Assembly (NCBI GenBank): GCA_021847855.1
Contig: JAJZOT010000142.1
Span: 1-5,371, forward strand
Length of the DNA stretch: 5,371 bases
Origin: Thermoplasmata archaeon
GTDB lineage: Archaea > Thermoplasmatota > Thermoplasmata > Thermoplasmatales > Thermoplasmataceae
Direction of reading: 5' to 3'
In this document: positions 1 through 5,198 of the stretch, one piece after another
Layout of the letters: every line of letters starts with the position of its first letter
How positions within the stretch are numbered: the first letter of the stretch is position 1
The notes under the pieces: generated by a model
The model's input: only the letters and a program-made list of their open reading frames with translations
Database searches by the model: none
What the model was told of the DNA's origin: nothing
Made by a program: the position numbers and the translations under genes

Positions 1-6
1 TTATTC

Positions 7-40
7 GCCCAATGGGCCTTTCAGATTTTTACATTTTTGC
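7..40 (+). terminator. Possible terminator: short GC hairpin followed by T-runs
   Basis: GCCCA at 7-11 and TGGGC at 13-17 form a perfect inverted repeat around one base; as RNA this would be a 4-bp GCCC/GGGC stem with a 3-nt loop. On the plus strand it is followed by T-runs (26-30 and 34-38), which suits the end of a transcript entering from the left of the window. On the minus strand no U-run follows it. The stem is short and no upstream gene is visible, so this is weak. Confidence 0.25.
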
Positions 41-214
41 AAGAGAAATCATGATCAGCCTTTTTATCAAGTCCGCTGTGTTTCCTGCAATAATTCTGGC
101 TTCAAACTCTCCAGTTTCATAATGATTGGTTCTGTTATGGCAACCAACCAGTGCGTCACGGTATCCGAGGCTTTCGTTGACGGATCGCAGCAAAATCCGT
201 GTTTGAACATAGGT
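29..214 (-). pseudogene. C-terminal remnant of a probable GNAT-family acetyltransferase
   Basis: Reading the minus strand, 61 sense codons run from just after two in-frame stops (TGA, TAG at 215-220) to a TAA at 29-31. The translation begins TYVQTR, continues SVNESLGYRDALVGCH, and ends LIKRLIMISLAKM. The N-E-S-L-G-Y-R word preceded by a TR strand resembles the last conserved block of GCN5-related N-acetyltransferases (usual form TRN...N..M..VN..LGFR), but the stretch between TR and the VN is about five residues shorter than usual. There is no plausible start codon near the front, and no acetyl-CoA-binding Q/RxxGxG/A loop. Neither other frame upstream on the minus strand (221-300) continues a recognisable acetyltransferase, so I read it as a decayed 3' fragment, not a frameshifted whole gene. 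A chance open frame remains possible. The family call rests on one short motif. Confidence 0.4.
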
Positions 215-387
215 CTATCAATCACTAAAGGGACATGAAAAAATCAAAAGCTTTGGATAGCAAATTCAATACGAATGAACAAGAAACCAATTCACAGTAA
301 ATTGATCTTGAAATGAATAAAATGACGTATTTATGAAGGTTTTAGAAATAGTGATTCAAACGGAATTCATATTTACGGAAAAACCTA

Positions 388-420
388 ATAAATTATTCCA
401 ATTTTACATAAATTATTCCA
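388..420 (+). repeat. 13-bp direct repeat, two copies 20 bp apart, with palindromic core
   Basis: ATAAATTATTCCA occurs exactly at 388-400 and 408-420, start to start 20 bp, close to two turns of the helix. Each copy contains the palindrome ATAA-A-TTAT; the first extends to AATAA-A-TTATT (387-397). Two identical dyads on one face of the helix, 24-56 bp before the serA start, suit cooperative binding of a dimeric regulator. The sequence is AT-rich, so the copies may instead be overlapping TATA-like elements. Operator function is inferred. Confidence 0.5.
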
Positions 421-434
421 GAAACGTTAAATAA
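404..434 (+). promoter_or_regulatory. Candidate promoter of the serA operon
   Basis: The box TTAAATAA at 427-434 (centre about 430) is preceded by the purine-rich GAAAC (421-425), a possible BRE. A TATA box centred about 26 nt upstream of transcription start would place the start near 456, which is exactly an in-frame GTG (456-458), allowing leaderless translation. A second TATA-like sequence, ATAAATTAT at 408-416, would instead give a start near 438 and a leader of about 6 nt before ATG 444. The segment TTCCAGAAACGTTAA (416-430) matches the region in front of the MFS gene at 13 of 15 positions, and both regions also carry TTACATAA (404-411 here). Confidence 0.5.
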
Positions 435-443
435 GCTTGCTAA

Positions 444-1403
444 ATGATAGGTTCCGTGGCAGATAAGAAAAACCCTACTGCAAACAGAATTTTGGTATGT
501 GACACTGTAGACAATCTGCTTCTTGAAGGCCTTAAAAAAAAGGGACACTTTGTCGAATACAGGCCTAAGATTACCAGAGAAGAGCTGCAGAATGATCTGG
601 GCGAATTCGGAGCAGTTGTTGTCCGGAGCAGGACAAAACTAGATTCCTCAATCATCAATTCCGCCGGAGAACTGAAAATCATAGCCAGAGCTGGCATTGG
701 AACCGATAACATCGACATTGATGCTGCAACCCAGAGGGGCATAGAAGTTATTACGGCGGCCGGTTCATCCACACAGTCTGTAGTTGAACTAAATGTCGCT
801 CTTGCAATAGATATGGCAAGAAAAATTTCTCACCTTGACAGGAATATTAGGGCTGGGAATTTCAAGAAGGAAGAAGGCACTGAACTCAGGGGAAAAACTG
901 CAGGCATTATCGGATTCGGGAGAATAGGATATGAAACTGCCATGGTCCTCAGGGCACTCGGAATGAATATAATCGCCTACGACGTTGTGGAAAACATGGA
1001 TGCCATTAATCATGTTCAGGGAAAGTATCTTAGCCTCAACGAACTCCTCGGTGAAGCTGACTTCATATTCATTCTTGTTACACTAAATCGCGGCTCGAAG
1101 AGCCTGATCGGCGAAAAAGAGCTTTCCCTGATCAGGAAAGGTGCCTTCATTGTAAACACCAGCAGGGCGGAGGCAATCGATGGAAAGGCTCTGCTGAAAT
1201 CCCTGGAAGACGCGAAAATAGGGGGCTACGCCAGCGATGTATTGTGGAACGAGCCTCCGAAAGAAGAATGGGAGAAAAAGCTGATCTCTATGAATAATGT
1301 TGTAATTACACCACATATAGGGGCCCAAACAGCAGAGGCCCAGAAGAGGGTAGCACAGATGACAATGGAAAAATTATTGAAGGCACTGGATGGTGCGGCG
1401 TAA
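444..1403 (+). CDS. serA: D-3-phosphoglycerate dehydrogenase, short ACT-less archaeal type
   Basis: This cytosolic NAD-dependent D-isomer 2-hydroxyacid dehydrogenase is predicted to oxidise 3-phosphoglycerate to 3-phosphohydroxypyruvate, the first step of serine synthesis. Seen in the 319-residue product: RSRTKLD (61-67) and RAGIGTDNID (82-91) of the substrate domain; the NAD-binding GFGRIG (157-162) with Asp180 at the end of the second strand; and catalytic Arg241 (NTSRAEAID), Glu270 (WNEPP) and His291 (TPHIGAQT). The protein stops after the helix following His291, so the ACT serine-feedback domain of E. coli-type enzymes is absent. From memory, the short Sulfolobus tokodaii enzyme shares NTSRA, WNEPPKEEW and HIGAQT, which supports phosphoglycerate over another 2-hydroxyacid. 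Oddities are Ala242 where most of the superfamily has Gly, and Leu211 where LHVP-type motifs have His. A TAA precedes ATG 444, so the frame cannot extend upstream. GTG 456 is an alternative start that shortens the unusual N-terminal tail (the fold begins near Arg15). The stop overlaps the next gene by one base. Confidence 0.9.
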   Translation: MIGSVADKKNPTANRILVCDTVDNLLLEGLKKKGHFVEYRPKITREELQNDLGEFGAVVVRSRTKLDSSIINSAGELKIIARAGIGTDNIDIDAATQRGIEVITAAGSSTQSVVELNVALAIDMARKISHLDRNIRAGNFKKEEGTELRGKTAGIIGFGRIGYETAMVLRALGMNIIAYDVVENMDAINHVQGKYLSLNELLGEADFIFILVTLNRGSKSLIGEKELSLIRKGAFIVNTSRAEAIDGKALLKSLEDAKIGGYASDVLWNEPPKEEWEKKLISMNNVVITPHIGAQTAEAQKRVAQMTMEKLLKALDGAA

Positions 1404-1405
1404 TG
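1392..1405 (+). promoter_or_regulatory. Shine-Dalgarno and TAATG coupling junction
   Basis: The serA stop and the aminotransferase start share one A in TAATG (1401-1405). GGTG at 1392-1395, part of the archaeal GGAGGTGA ribosome-binding sequence, lies 7 nt before the ATG. This internal gene therefore appears to use Shine-Dalgarno-assisted, translationally coupled initiation, unlike the probably leaderless first gene. Confidence 0.6.
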
Positions 1406-2533
1406 CTGTTAATTCCCGGACCTGTGGACGTTCCAGAAGTCGTCCTGAGGGAATCGGCATATGTCCAGAATCATCGCTCTGAGGAGTTCAGGAACATAGT
1501 TCGATCATGCCAGAATCGCCTCAATGAAATAGCAGATGCGTCTCACAGTGTAATTACGACAGGATCCGGAACCACCGCTGTGGAAAGCATGATCTATTCC
1601 ATGACCAGCCCCGGAGAAAAGGTTATAGCAGTTTCATTCGGCGAATTCGGTGACAGGCTGGTTGACAGTCTAAAGAGACGTGGCACCGATACAACTGTTA
1701 TCAAAAAATCAACCAGAGAATCACTTAAGAAGGGTGAAATCACCGACATATTGGGCAGGCATAAAGGAGTCAGCACAATCTGCCTGATACATAACGAGAC
1801 TGGAAATGGTACAGCAATTAGAAATCTCAAAGAACTGGTTGAGGAAGCAAATTCGCATGGCTTGAAGGTGTTAGTTGATTCCGTATCTGGACTTGGAGCC
1901 CTTGAGATAAAGGCAAACAGCTGGGGAATCGATGCAATCGCAACTTGCAGCCAGAAAGGACTCGCCTCTGTGCCTGGACTCGGAATAGTCTCTCTGAGCG
2001 AAAGGGGAAGAAAATTAGTGAAAGCTTCTCACGATATACCGGTTTATCTTGATCTCGATGTATCGTTGAAATTCCTTGCAAAGAACGAAACACCATACAC
2101 GCCGTCCACGGGAAGTTTCAGGGCGCTTAACGCTGCATTGAATATCCTTGAGAAAGAAGGAATAGAAACAAGATGGAAAAGACACCATGCTTCGGCGTCT
2201 TTTGTAAGAAAGATCATGACGGAATTCGGACAGCAATTATACGGCAATGAAGAGAACTTTTCTGATACCGTGGTTGCTTTCAAGCCAACGGTTCCTGTAG
2301 CAACAGTGGTAAAGGAGCTAGCTTTCAGGGACATAATTGTGTCGAAGGGCATGGGTCACCTTGCAGATGAGATGATCAGAGTGGGCCTTCTGGGTATCGT
2401 CGACAACACCAAAATAGCAAGATTCCTGAATGCTTTCTCCGAGATCGCGGGATTTGACAGAACTTTTGAACCTGAGGATCTACCGGCTGAGACGTCGATG
2501 TACAAGGGCTTGCTGGAAGCGGTGAACCAGTAA
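1403..2533 (+). CDS. Class V aminotransferase (serine/alanine-glyoxylate type), probable phosphoserine aminotransferase
   Basis: This 376-residue cytosolic PLP enzyme of fold type I has the landmarks of the SGAT/AGXT branch in order: LLIPGPVDVP at the N-terminus (2-11), NHRSEEF (23-29), the phosphate-binding GSGTTAVE (54-61), FGEFGDR (79-85), HNETGNG (130-136), LVDSVSGLG (157-165) with Asp159 for the pyridine nitrogen, SQKGL (183-187) with Schiff-base Lys185, and a late Arg326 (IRVGLLG) in the position of the substrate-carboxylate arginine. Length is normal for the family (about 360-390). It is not a classical SerC, but the one-base overlap with serA implies it uses 3-phosphohydroxypyruvate. 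Archaeal homologues such as the Methanocaldococcus enzyme MJ0959 are reported as broad-specificity transaminases able to make phosphoserine, and Thermotoga maritima also pairs such a gene with serA. Serine-, alanine- or aspartate-glyoxylate activity is the alternative. The family call is firm; the substrate is inferred from context. No phosphoserine phosphatase gene is present in the window. Confidence 0.85.
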   Translation: MLLIPGPVDVPEVVLRESAYVQNHRSEEFRNIVRSCQNRLNEIADASHSVITTGSGTTAVESMIYSMTSPGEKVIAVSFGEFGDRLVDSLKRRGTDTTVIKKSTRESLKKGEITDILGRHKGVSTICLIHNETGNGTAIRNLKELVEEANSHGLKVLVDSVSGLGALEIKANSWGIDAIATCSQKGLASVPGLGIVSLSERGRKLVKASHDIPVYLDLDVSLKFLAKNETPYTPSTGSFRALNAALNILEKEGIETRWKRHHASASFVRKIMTEFGQQLYGNEENFSDTVVAFKPTVPVATVVKELAFRDIIVSKGMGHLADEMIRVGLLGIVDNTKIARFLNAFSEIAGFDRTFEPEDLPAETSMYKGLLEAVNQ

Positions 2534-2546
2534 GGCGATGGCATAA

Positions 2547-2560
2547 CAAAAACCAATATT
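2547..2560 (-). terminator. U-tract terminator of the MFS gene
   Basis: On the minus strand, the sequence just past the TAG stop (2574-2576) reads AATATTGGTTTTTG, giving a five-T run complementary to 2548-2552. This is a short, hairpin-less archaeal-type terminator in the 40-nt convergent gap. Confidence 0.4.
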
Positions 2561-2582
2561 TTCTATTCATTGCCTATTTTTT
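2558..2582 (+). terminator. U-rich terminator of the serA operon
   Basis: Two T-tracts follow the aminotransferase stop: ATTTTCTATT (2558-2567) and TTTTTT (2577-2582). The second lies inside the 3' end of the convergent MFS gene. No stable hairpin is visible, as is usual for archaeal U-tract termination. Confidence 0.5.
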
Positions 2583-3770
2583 AAGTAATTTGTAATAGAG
2601 GAATCCACTCAGGGACTGCACCGCTCCGCCTAGTATGAGGGGGAAGGGGATGTATAAATCCATAAGATATCCGGACAAGCCGGATGAACCCTGTGATATT
2701 CTCCCGGAAATACCCTGAATACTAGTTGCTGCACCAAAATCCCCCTCGCTGATACCTCCGACGTTGATTGCAGTTCTGTTGGGAACACCAAACCCGGCGA
2801 TAACAGATCTCACTGCATACACTATCTCGGATACCAGGAGGAACGGGGAAAGGGCGACAACTATCATCAATGCCCCTTGAAGGATCCTTGTCACAGACGC
2901 ATAAGCGAGCGTACCATTCATCCTCGTACTGAACACCTTCGTTGCAAGATAGGCTCCAGCTGCTGATCCCACGTATGACCACAGGAATACCAGACCTACA
3001 TCTGAGGGAGCCAGAGCAAATCTCAGTTTGAACCATGCAGGAAGAAGGACAATTGCCAGACCTATACCTGTTCCGTTTACCGCGTTTGACAGTGCAATCT
3101 TGATCACATGCACGCCACTTTCCTTCTTCATAATTCTGACAGTTTTCCTCTCCAAGGGCCGCTCTCTCAGGAGGATCAGTGATAATATTGAAATTACAAT
3201 TAGTATGAAGCTTATCCCATACAGGATGCGGAAAGATTCCACCTCTCCATAAATTCTTGAGATATATCCGGATGAGTAGAGCATGATGCTTCCCAGCACA
3301 GACGCAATCGAGGCAACTGAAGTTACCATGCCCATTCTTGAAACCCTCTGGCTCTCTTTGGGCCAGTTCCTGGCAAGATATGCAGCTATGCCTGGAGAAA
3401 ATGCTCCTCTCATGGCTCCCGGAGAACCTGCGGTTCCGGATACGATTATTCCTGCCAGAACCAAGTACTGATTTGTCGTGAATGTCAGGGTAAATGTCAG
3501 GAAGAGTGCGGGAATCTCTCCGACGATCATTGCTTTCCTGTACCCTATCCTGTCCCCGAGAAAGCCGATGGACAGTACTATCAGCATAGTTGAGATCGAG
3601 ACGAAAAGGTAAATGATCCCGATGGCAAGGATACTGTAATGCAGAATAAGGAGATAGATCGGCACAGACAGTGCTACAAATATCAGCGAAGCGCTTCTCG
3701 ACGCCCTTGATATGAGAAGAAACTTGAAACGCCTGTTAATCGCAGCGACATTATCGGGTATTTGCTCCAT
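2574..3770 (-). CDS. Major facilitator superfamily transporter, substrate unknown
   Basis: The 398-residue product is strongly hydrophobic, with about 12 membrane segments in two halves separated by a basic cytoplasmic loop near residues 202-217 (RERPLERKTVRIMKK). The loop between TM2 and TM3 carries the MFS motif A as GFLGDRIGYRK (69-79), which places the protein in the superfamily. The N-terminus (1-18) is short and charged, with no cleavable signal; the C-terminus ends in LLKK. Length is typical of a 12-TM MFS member. The frame stays open upstream to a TAA at 3852-3854, but ATG 3770 is the first ATG, GTG or TTG, and AAGGAAG lies about 8 nt before it. The gene converges on the serA operon and diverges from the kinase. 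Nothing visible fixes the substrate: a sugar or sugar acid (from the kinase neighbour), an amino acid (from the serA-like promoter), or drug efflux are all possible. Confidence 0.85.
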   Translation of the reverse strand: MEQIPDNVAAINRRFKFLLISRASRSASLIFVALSVPIYLLILHYSILAIGIIYLFVSISTMLIVLSIGFLGDRIGYRKAMIVGEIPALFLTFTLTFTTNQYLVLAGIIVSGTAGSPGAMRGAFSPGIAAYLARNWPKESQRVSRMGMVTSVASIASVLGSIMLYSSGYISRIYGEVESFRILYGISFILIVISILSLILLRERPLERKTVRIMKKESGVHVIKIALSNAVNGTGIGLAIVLLPAWFKLRFALAPSDVGLVFLWSYVGSAAGAYLATKVFSTRMNGTLAYASVTRILQGALMIVVALSPFLLVSEIVYAVRSVIAGFGVPNRTAINVGGISEGDFGAATSIQGISGRISQGSSGLSGYLMDLYIPFPLILGGAVQSLSGFLYYKLLKK

Positions 3771-3796
3771 GCCAGAAACTTCCTTTGCTGGCTCTG

Positions 3797-3827
3797 TTAT
3801 CGTGTCTGGAACGTTAAACTTATGTAA
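3797..3827 (-). promoter_or_regulatory. Candidate MFS promoter sharing elements with the serA promoter
   Basis: On the minus strand this segment contains TTACATAA (complement of 3820-3827), TTTAACG, and TTCCAGACACGATAA (complement of 3797-3811). The last matches 416-430 before serA at 13 of 15 positions. It ends 26 nt before ATG 3770, against 25 nt before the GTG 456 alternative start of serA. The TATA-like part could be GATAACAG (start near the ATG) or ATAAGTTTAA (start about 20 nt upstream, leaving AAGGAAG as ribosome-binding site). Confidence 0.45.
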
Positions 3828-4079
3828 TACAGTTATGGTGATAATATCCAGTTACAGTAGTGAAAGTTCTTTGTATCATCTTCCAATGAAAACATTGACA
3901 CTAACGAAGAACATGCTTCATTCTGGAATCTTGGAGGAAGAAATCTCATTGTTAAATGAGAATTATACTATGAGCGACATGGGCTGGAGCGACGAGGAGT
4001 CACAGAAGGAAACTGGTTGTCGGCAGGAGCTATAAAATCCCATACCTCGAAAGACTGACAACGAAAACTGAATACGAGA

Positions 4080-4087
4080 TTTATTAT
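4080..4087 (+). promoter_or_regulatory. TATA box of the sugar kinase gene, leaderless start
   Basis: TTTATTAT, preceded by CGAGA, is centred about 28 nt before GTG 4112, so transcription probably starts at or within a few bases of the start codon. A second TATA-like sequence, CTATAAAAT (4030-4038), would give a start near 4060 and a leader of about 50 nt. In that transcript GAAGG (4101-4105) could serve as a ribosome-binding site 6 nt before the GTG. Confidence 0.55.
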
Positions 4088-4111
4088 TCTTTACCCTCTT
4101 GAAGGAAAACT

Positions 4112-5131
4112 GTGTTGCTAAGTGTTGATGGAGGAGCCACAAAAACACTCGCCGTGATATATGACGAGTTGAGAAATGAAATTCTCGGATTGGGGGTCTC
4201 CGGGTCCTCAAATTATGCAGAAGTGGGAACAAAGAATGCAGGAGCCTCTTTGCAAGCAGCAATAAAGGGCGCCCTAACAATGGCTATGATTGATGAAAAA
4301 AATATCGATCAGGCAATTTTCTCCATAGCTAGTGTGGGAGATTCAGCCGAATATACGGAGATTGGCAAGAATCTGGTTTCAGAGGCCTATGGAAGAAGCA
4401 ATTACACCTTGATAAATGACGGTATGGCAGCTTACAGAATGGCAAATATAGATGCCGATGGAGTAATTTTTGCCCCGGGAACAGGAAGTGTGGGGTACTT
4501 GAAGAGAGAAAATGACTTTCAAAGGATCGGGGGATGGGGGCCTCTTTTTGGCGATGAAGCCTCTGCATACTGGATTGGAAAGAAATTCCTGACATATGCT
4601 ACGAGAGCAAGCGATGGACTTAATGGATGTGATAGGCATCTTCCCAGACATATTGAGGAAATTTATGGAATGGATTTTCGAGAGGCAGTTACAAAATTAA
4701 CCCGGGAAAGAAACAAGCGAGAAATAGCATCTCTTGCCGTGCAGGTAAGCAGATTGGCTAGGGAAGGCAGTGAAACGTGCAACATTATACTTGACGAAGC
4801 GGCTGAATATATCAGGAAATTTATAACTTCAATATATAACATAATGGGTGACGATGCAAAATATTCGCTTGTGGGTGGAACTTTGCTATCAGGAAAATTC
4901 TATCTGGACAGAGTGACAAAAGGGGTCAAACCGAAAGTCAGGGCTTATTATGGATATCAGGTGGCAATTGGAGGGATCATTGAACTTCTGAACCGGAAAG
5001 GCGTCAAAACCACAGAAAATGACAGGAACACATTGCTGGAGAAACTCAACGAAGCCTTGACACAGATTGACCGAGGAGATCTCCTGTCCAATCTGTTATT
5101 TGATAAACCTCCCAAGCTTTACTCAACGTGA
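4112..5131 (+). CDS. Sugar or sugar-acid kinase, BadF/BadG/BcrA/BcrD ATPase family (GlcNAc kinase / KDG kinase-like)
   Basis: The 339-residue product has the ASKHA (actin-like) kinase layout: phosphate-1 loop SVDGGATKT (4-12), probable catalytic Asp103 in INDGMAAY (101-108), phosphate-2 loop APGTGSVGY (121-129), the GlcNAc-kinase-like signature GGWGPLFGDEASAYWIG (140-156), and the adenosine-binding LVGGTLLSG (253-261). Length suits single-domain members. Family members phosphorylate N-acetylglucosamine or related sugars. In Thermoplasma acidophilum, a kinase of this family was described as 2-keto-3-deoxygluconate kinase (Entner-Doudoroff pathway), making that activity a reasonable guess if the host is a relative. 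The 2-hydroxyacyl-CoA dehydratase activator alternative is unlikely, because no iron-sulfur cysteine pair is visible (only Cys173 and Cys223). The start is GTG: an in-frame TGA lies at 4100-4102, no ATG occurs before residue 57, and the family begins right at the DGG loop. It is transcribed alone, diverging from the MFS gene, with a U-rich terminator after it. The substrate is inferred. Confidence 0.82.
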   Translation: MLLSVDGGATKTLAVIYDELRNEILGLGVSGSSNYAEVGTKNAGASLQAAIKGALTMAMIDEKNIDQAIFSIASVGDSAEYTEIGKNLVSEAYGRSNYTLINDGMAAYRMANIDADGVIFAPGTGSVGYLKRENDFQRIGGWGPLFGDEASAYWIGKKFLTYATRASDGLNGCDRHLPRHIEEIYGMDFREAVTKLTRERNKREIASLAVQVSRLAREGSETCNIILDEAAEYIRKFITSIYNIMGDDAKYSLVGGTLLSGKFYLDRVTKGVKPKVRAYYGYQVAIGGIIELLNRKGVKTTENDRNTLLEKLNEALTQIDRGDLLSNLLFDKPPKLYST

Positions 5132-5142
5132 TCACTCATCAA

Positions 5143-5158
5143 TTCTTCTTTTCCTTTG
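5143..5158 (+). terminator. Pyrimidine/U-rich terminator after the kinase gene
   Basis: TTCTTCTTTTCCTTTG begins 11 nt after the TGA stop. Its long T/C-rich run with no hairpin fits archaeal intrinsic termination and separates the kinase from the next promoter. Confidence 0.5.
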
Positions 5159-5168
5159 TACTGGCAAA

Positions 5169-5177
5169 TTATTTTAA
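5169..5177 (+). promoter_or_regulatory. TATA box for the gene at the right edge
   Basis: TTATTTTAA, preceded by the purine-rich CAAA, is centred at about 5173, 26 nt before ATG 5199. This spacing predicts a leaderless transcript starting at the ATG. The TAGATATATC at 5181-5190 is more TATA-like in sequence but is too close to the ATG to serve as its promoter. Confidence 0.5.
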
Positions 5178-5198
5178 GGTTAGATATATCGTTTGGAG

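Larger units (their letters stand above)
215..443. other. AT-rich intergenic region upstream of serA
   Basis: No credible gene lies here. The only small plus-strand frame (333-434, 33 codons) runs straight through the repeats and promoter of serA, and has no recognisable protein character. The region holds a 13-bp direct repeat and candidate TATA elements, described separately. With the acetyltransferase remnant to its left it makes 443 nt without an intact gene, consistent with an eroded locus. Confidence 0.6.
3771..4111. other. 341-nt divergent intergenic region between MFS gene and kinase
   Basis: It carries the MFS promoter on the left and one or two kinase promoters on the right. The middle (about 3830-4030) is unexplained. 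A plus-strand frame runs through it to a TAA at 4033-4035; from ATG 3887 it would encode a 49-residue acidic peptide (MKTLTLTKNML..., ending TGCRQEL). It lacks a ribosome-binding site, a TATA box at the right distance and any recognisable motif. Another frame (about 3960-4055) reads ELYYERHGLERRGV without a start. I therefore do not call a gene, but a small or decayed gene is not excluded. Confidence 0.5.

Noticed and set aside
333..434. 33-codon plus-strand frame (MKVLEIVIQTEF...) upstream of serA
   Set aside because: It runs through the direct repeats and the serA promoter, has no ribosome-binding site and shows no protein motif; short open frames are expected by chance in AT-rich DNA.
2044..2352. 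Antisense frame of about 100 codons inside the aminotransferase gene (likewise others inside serA, the MFS gene and the kinase)
   Set aside because: These lie wholly opposite genes with strong family motifs, and their translations are low-complexity S/L/F/R-rich shadow sequences.
2722..3036. Second minus-strand frame inside the MFS gene
   Set aside because: It overlaps the transporter on the same strand in another frame; the transporter frame has motif A and a 12-TM pattern, while this one has no domain signal.
3830..3854. CAGTTA repeated at 3830-3835 and 3849-3854 in the divergent region
   Set aside because: A 6-bp word repeated once within 25 nt is not distinguishable from chance.
3712..4035. 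107-codon plus-strand frame overlapping the start of the MFS gene
   Set aside because: Its first third is antisense to the well-supported MFS coding sequence and its product has no recognisable features. Only the part beyond 3828 is kept as an open question.
5181..5190. TAGATATATC as a TATA box for the end gene
   Set aside because: It lies only about 9-18 nt before ATG 5199; archaeal TATA boxes are centred about 26 nt before the transcription start, which fits TTATTTTAA at 5169-5177 instead.
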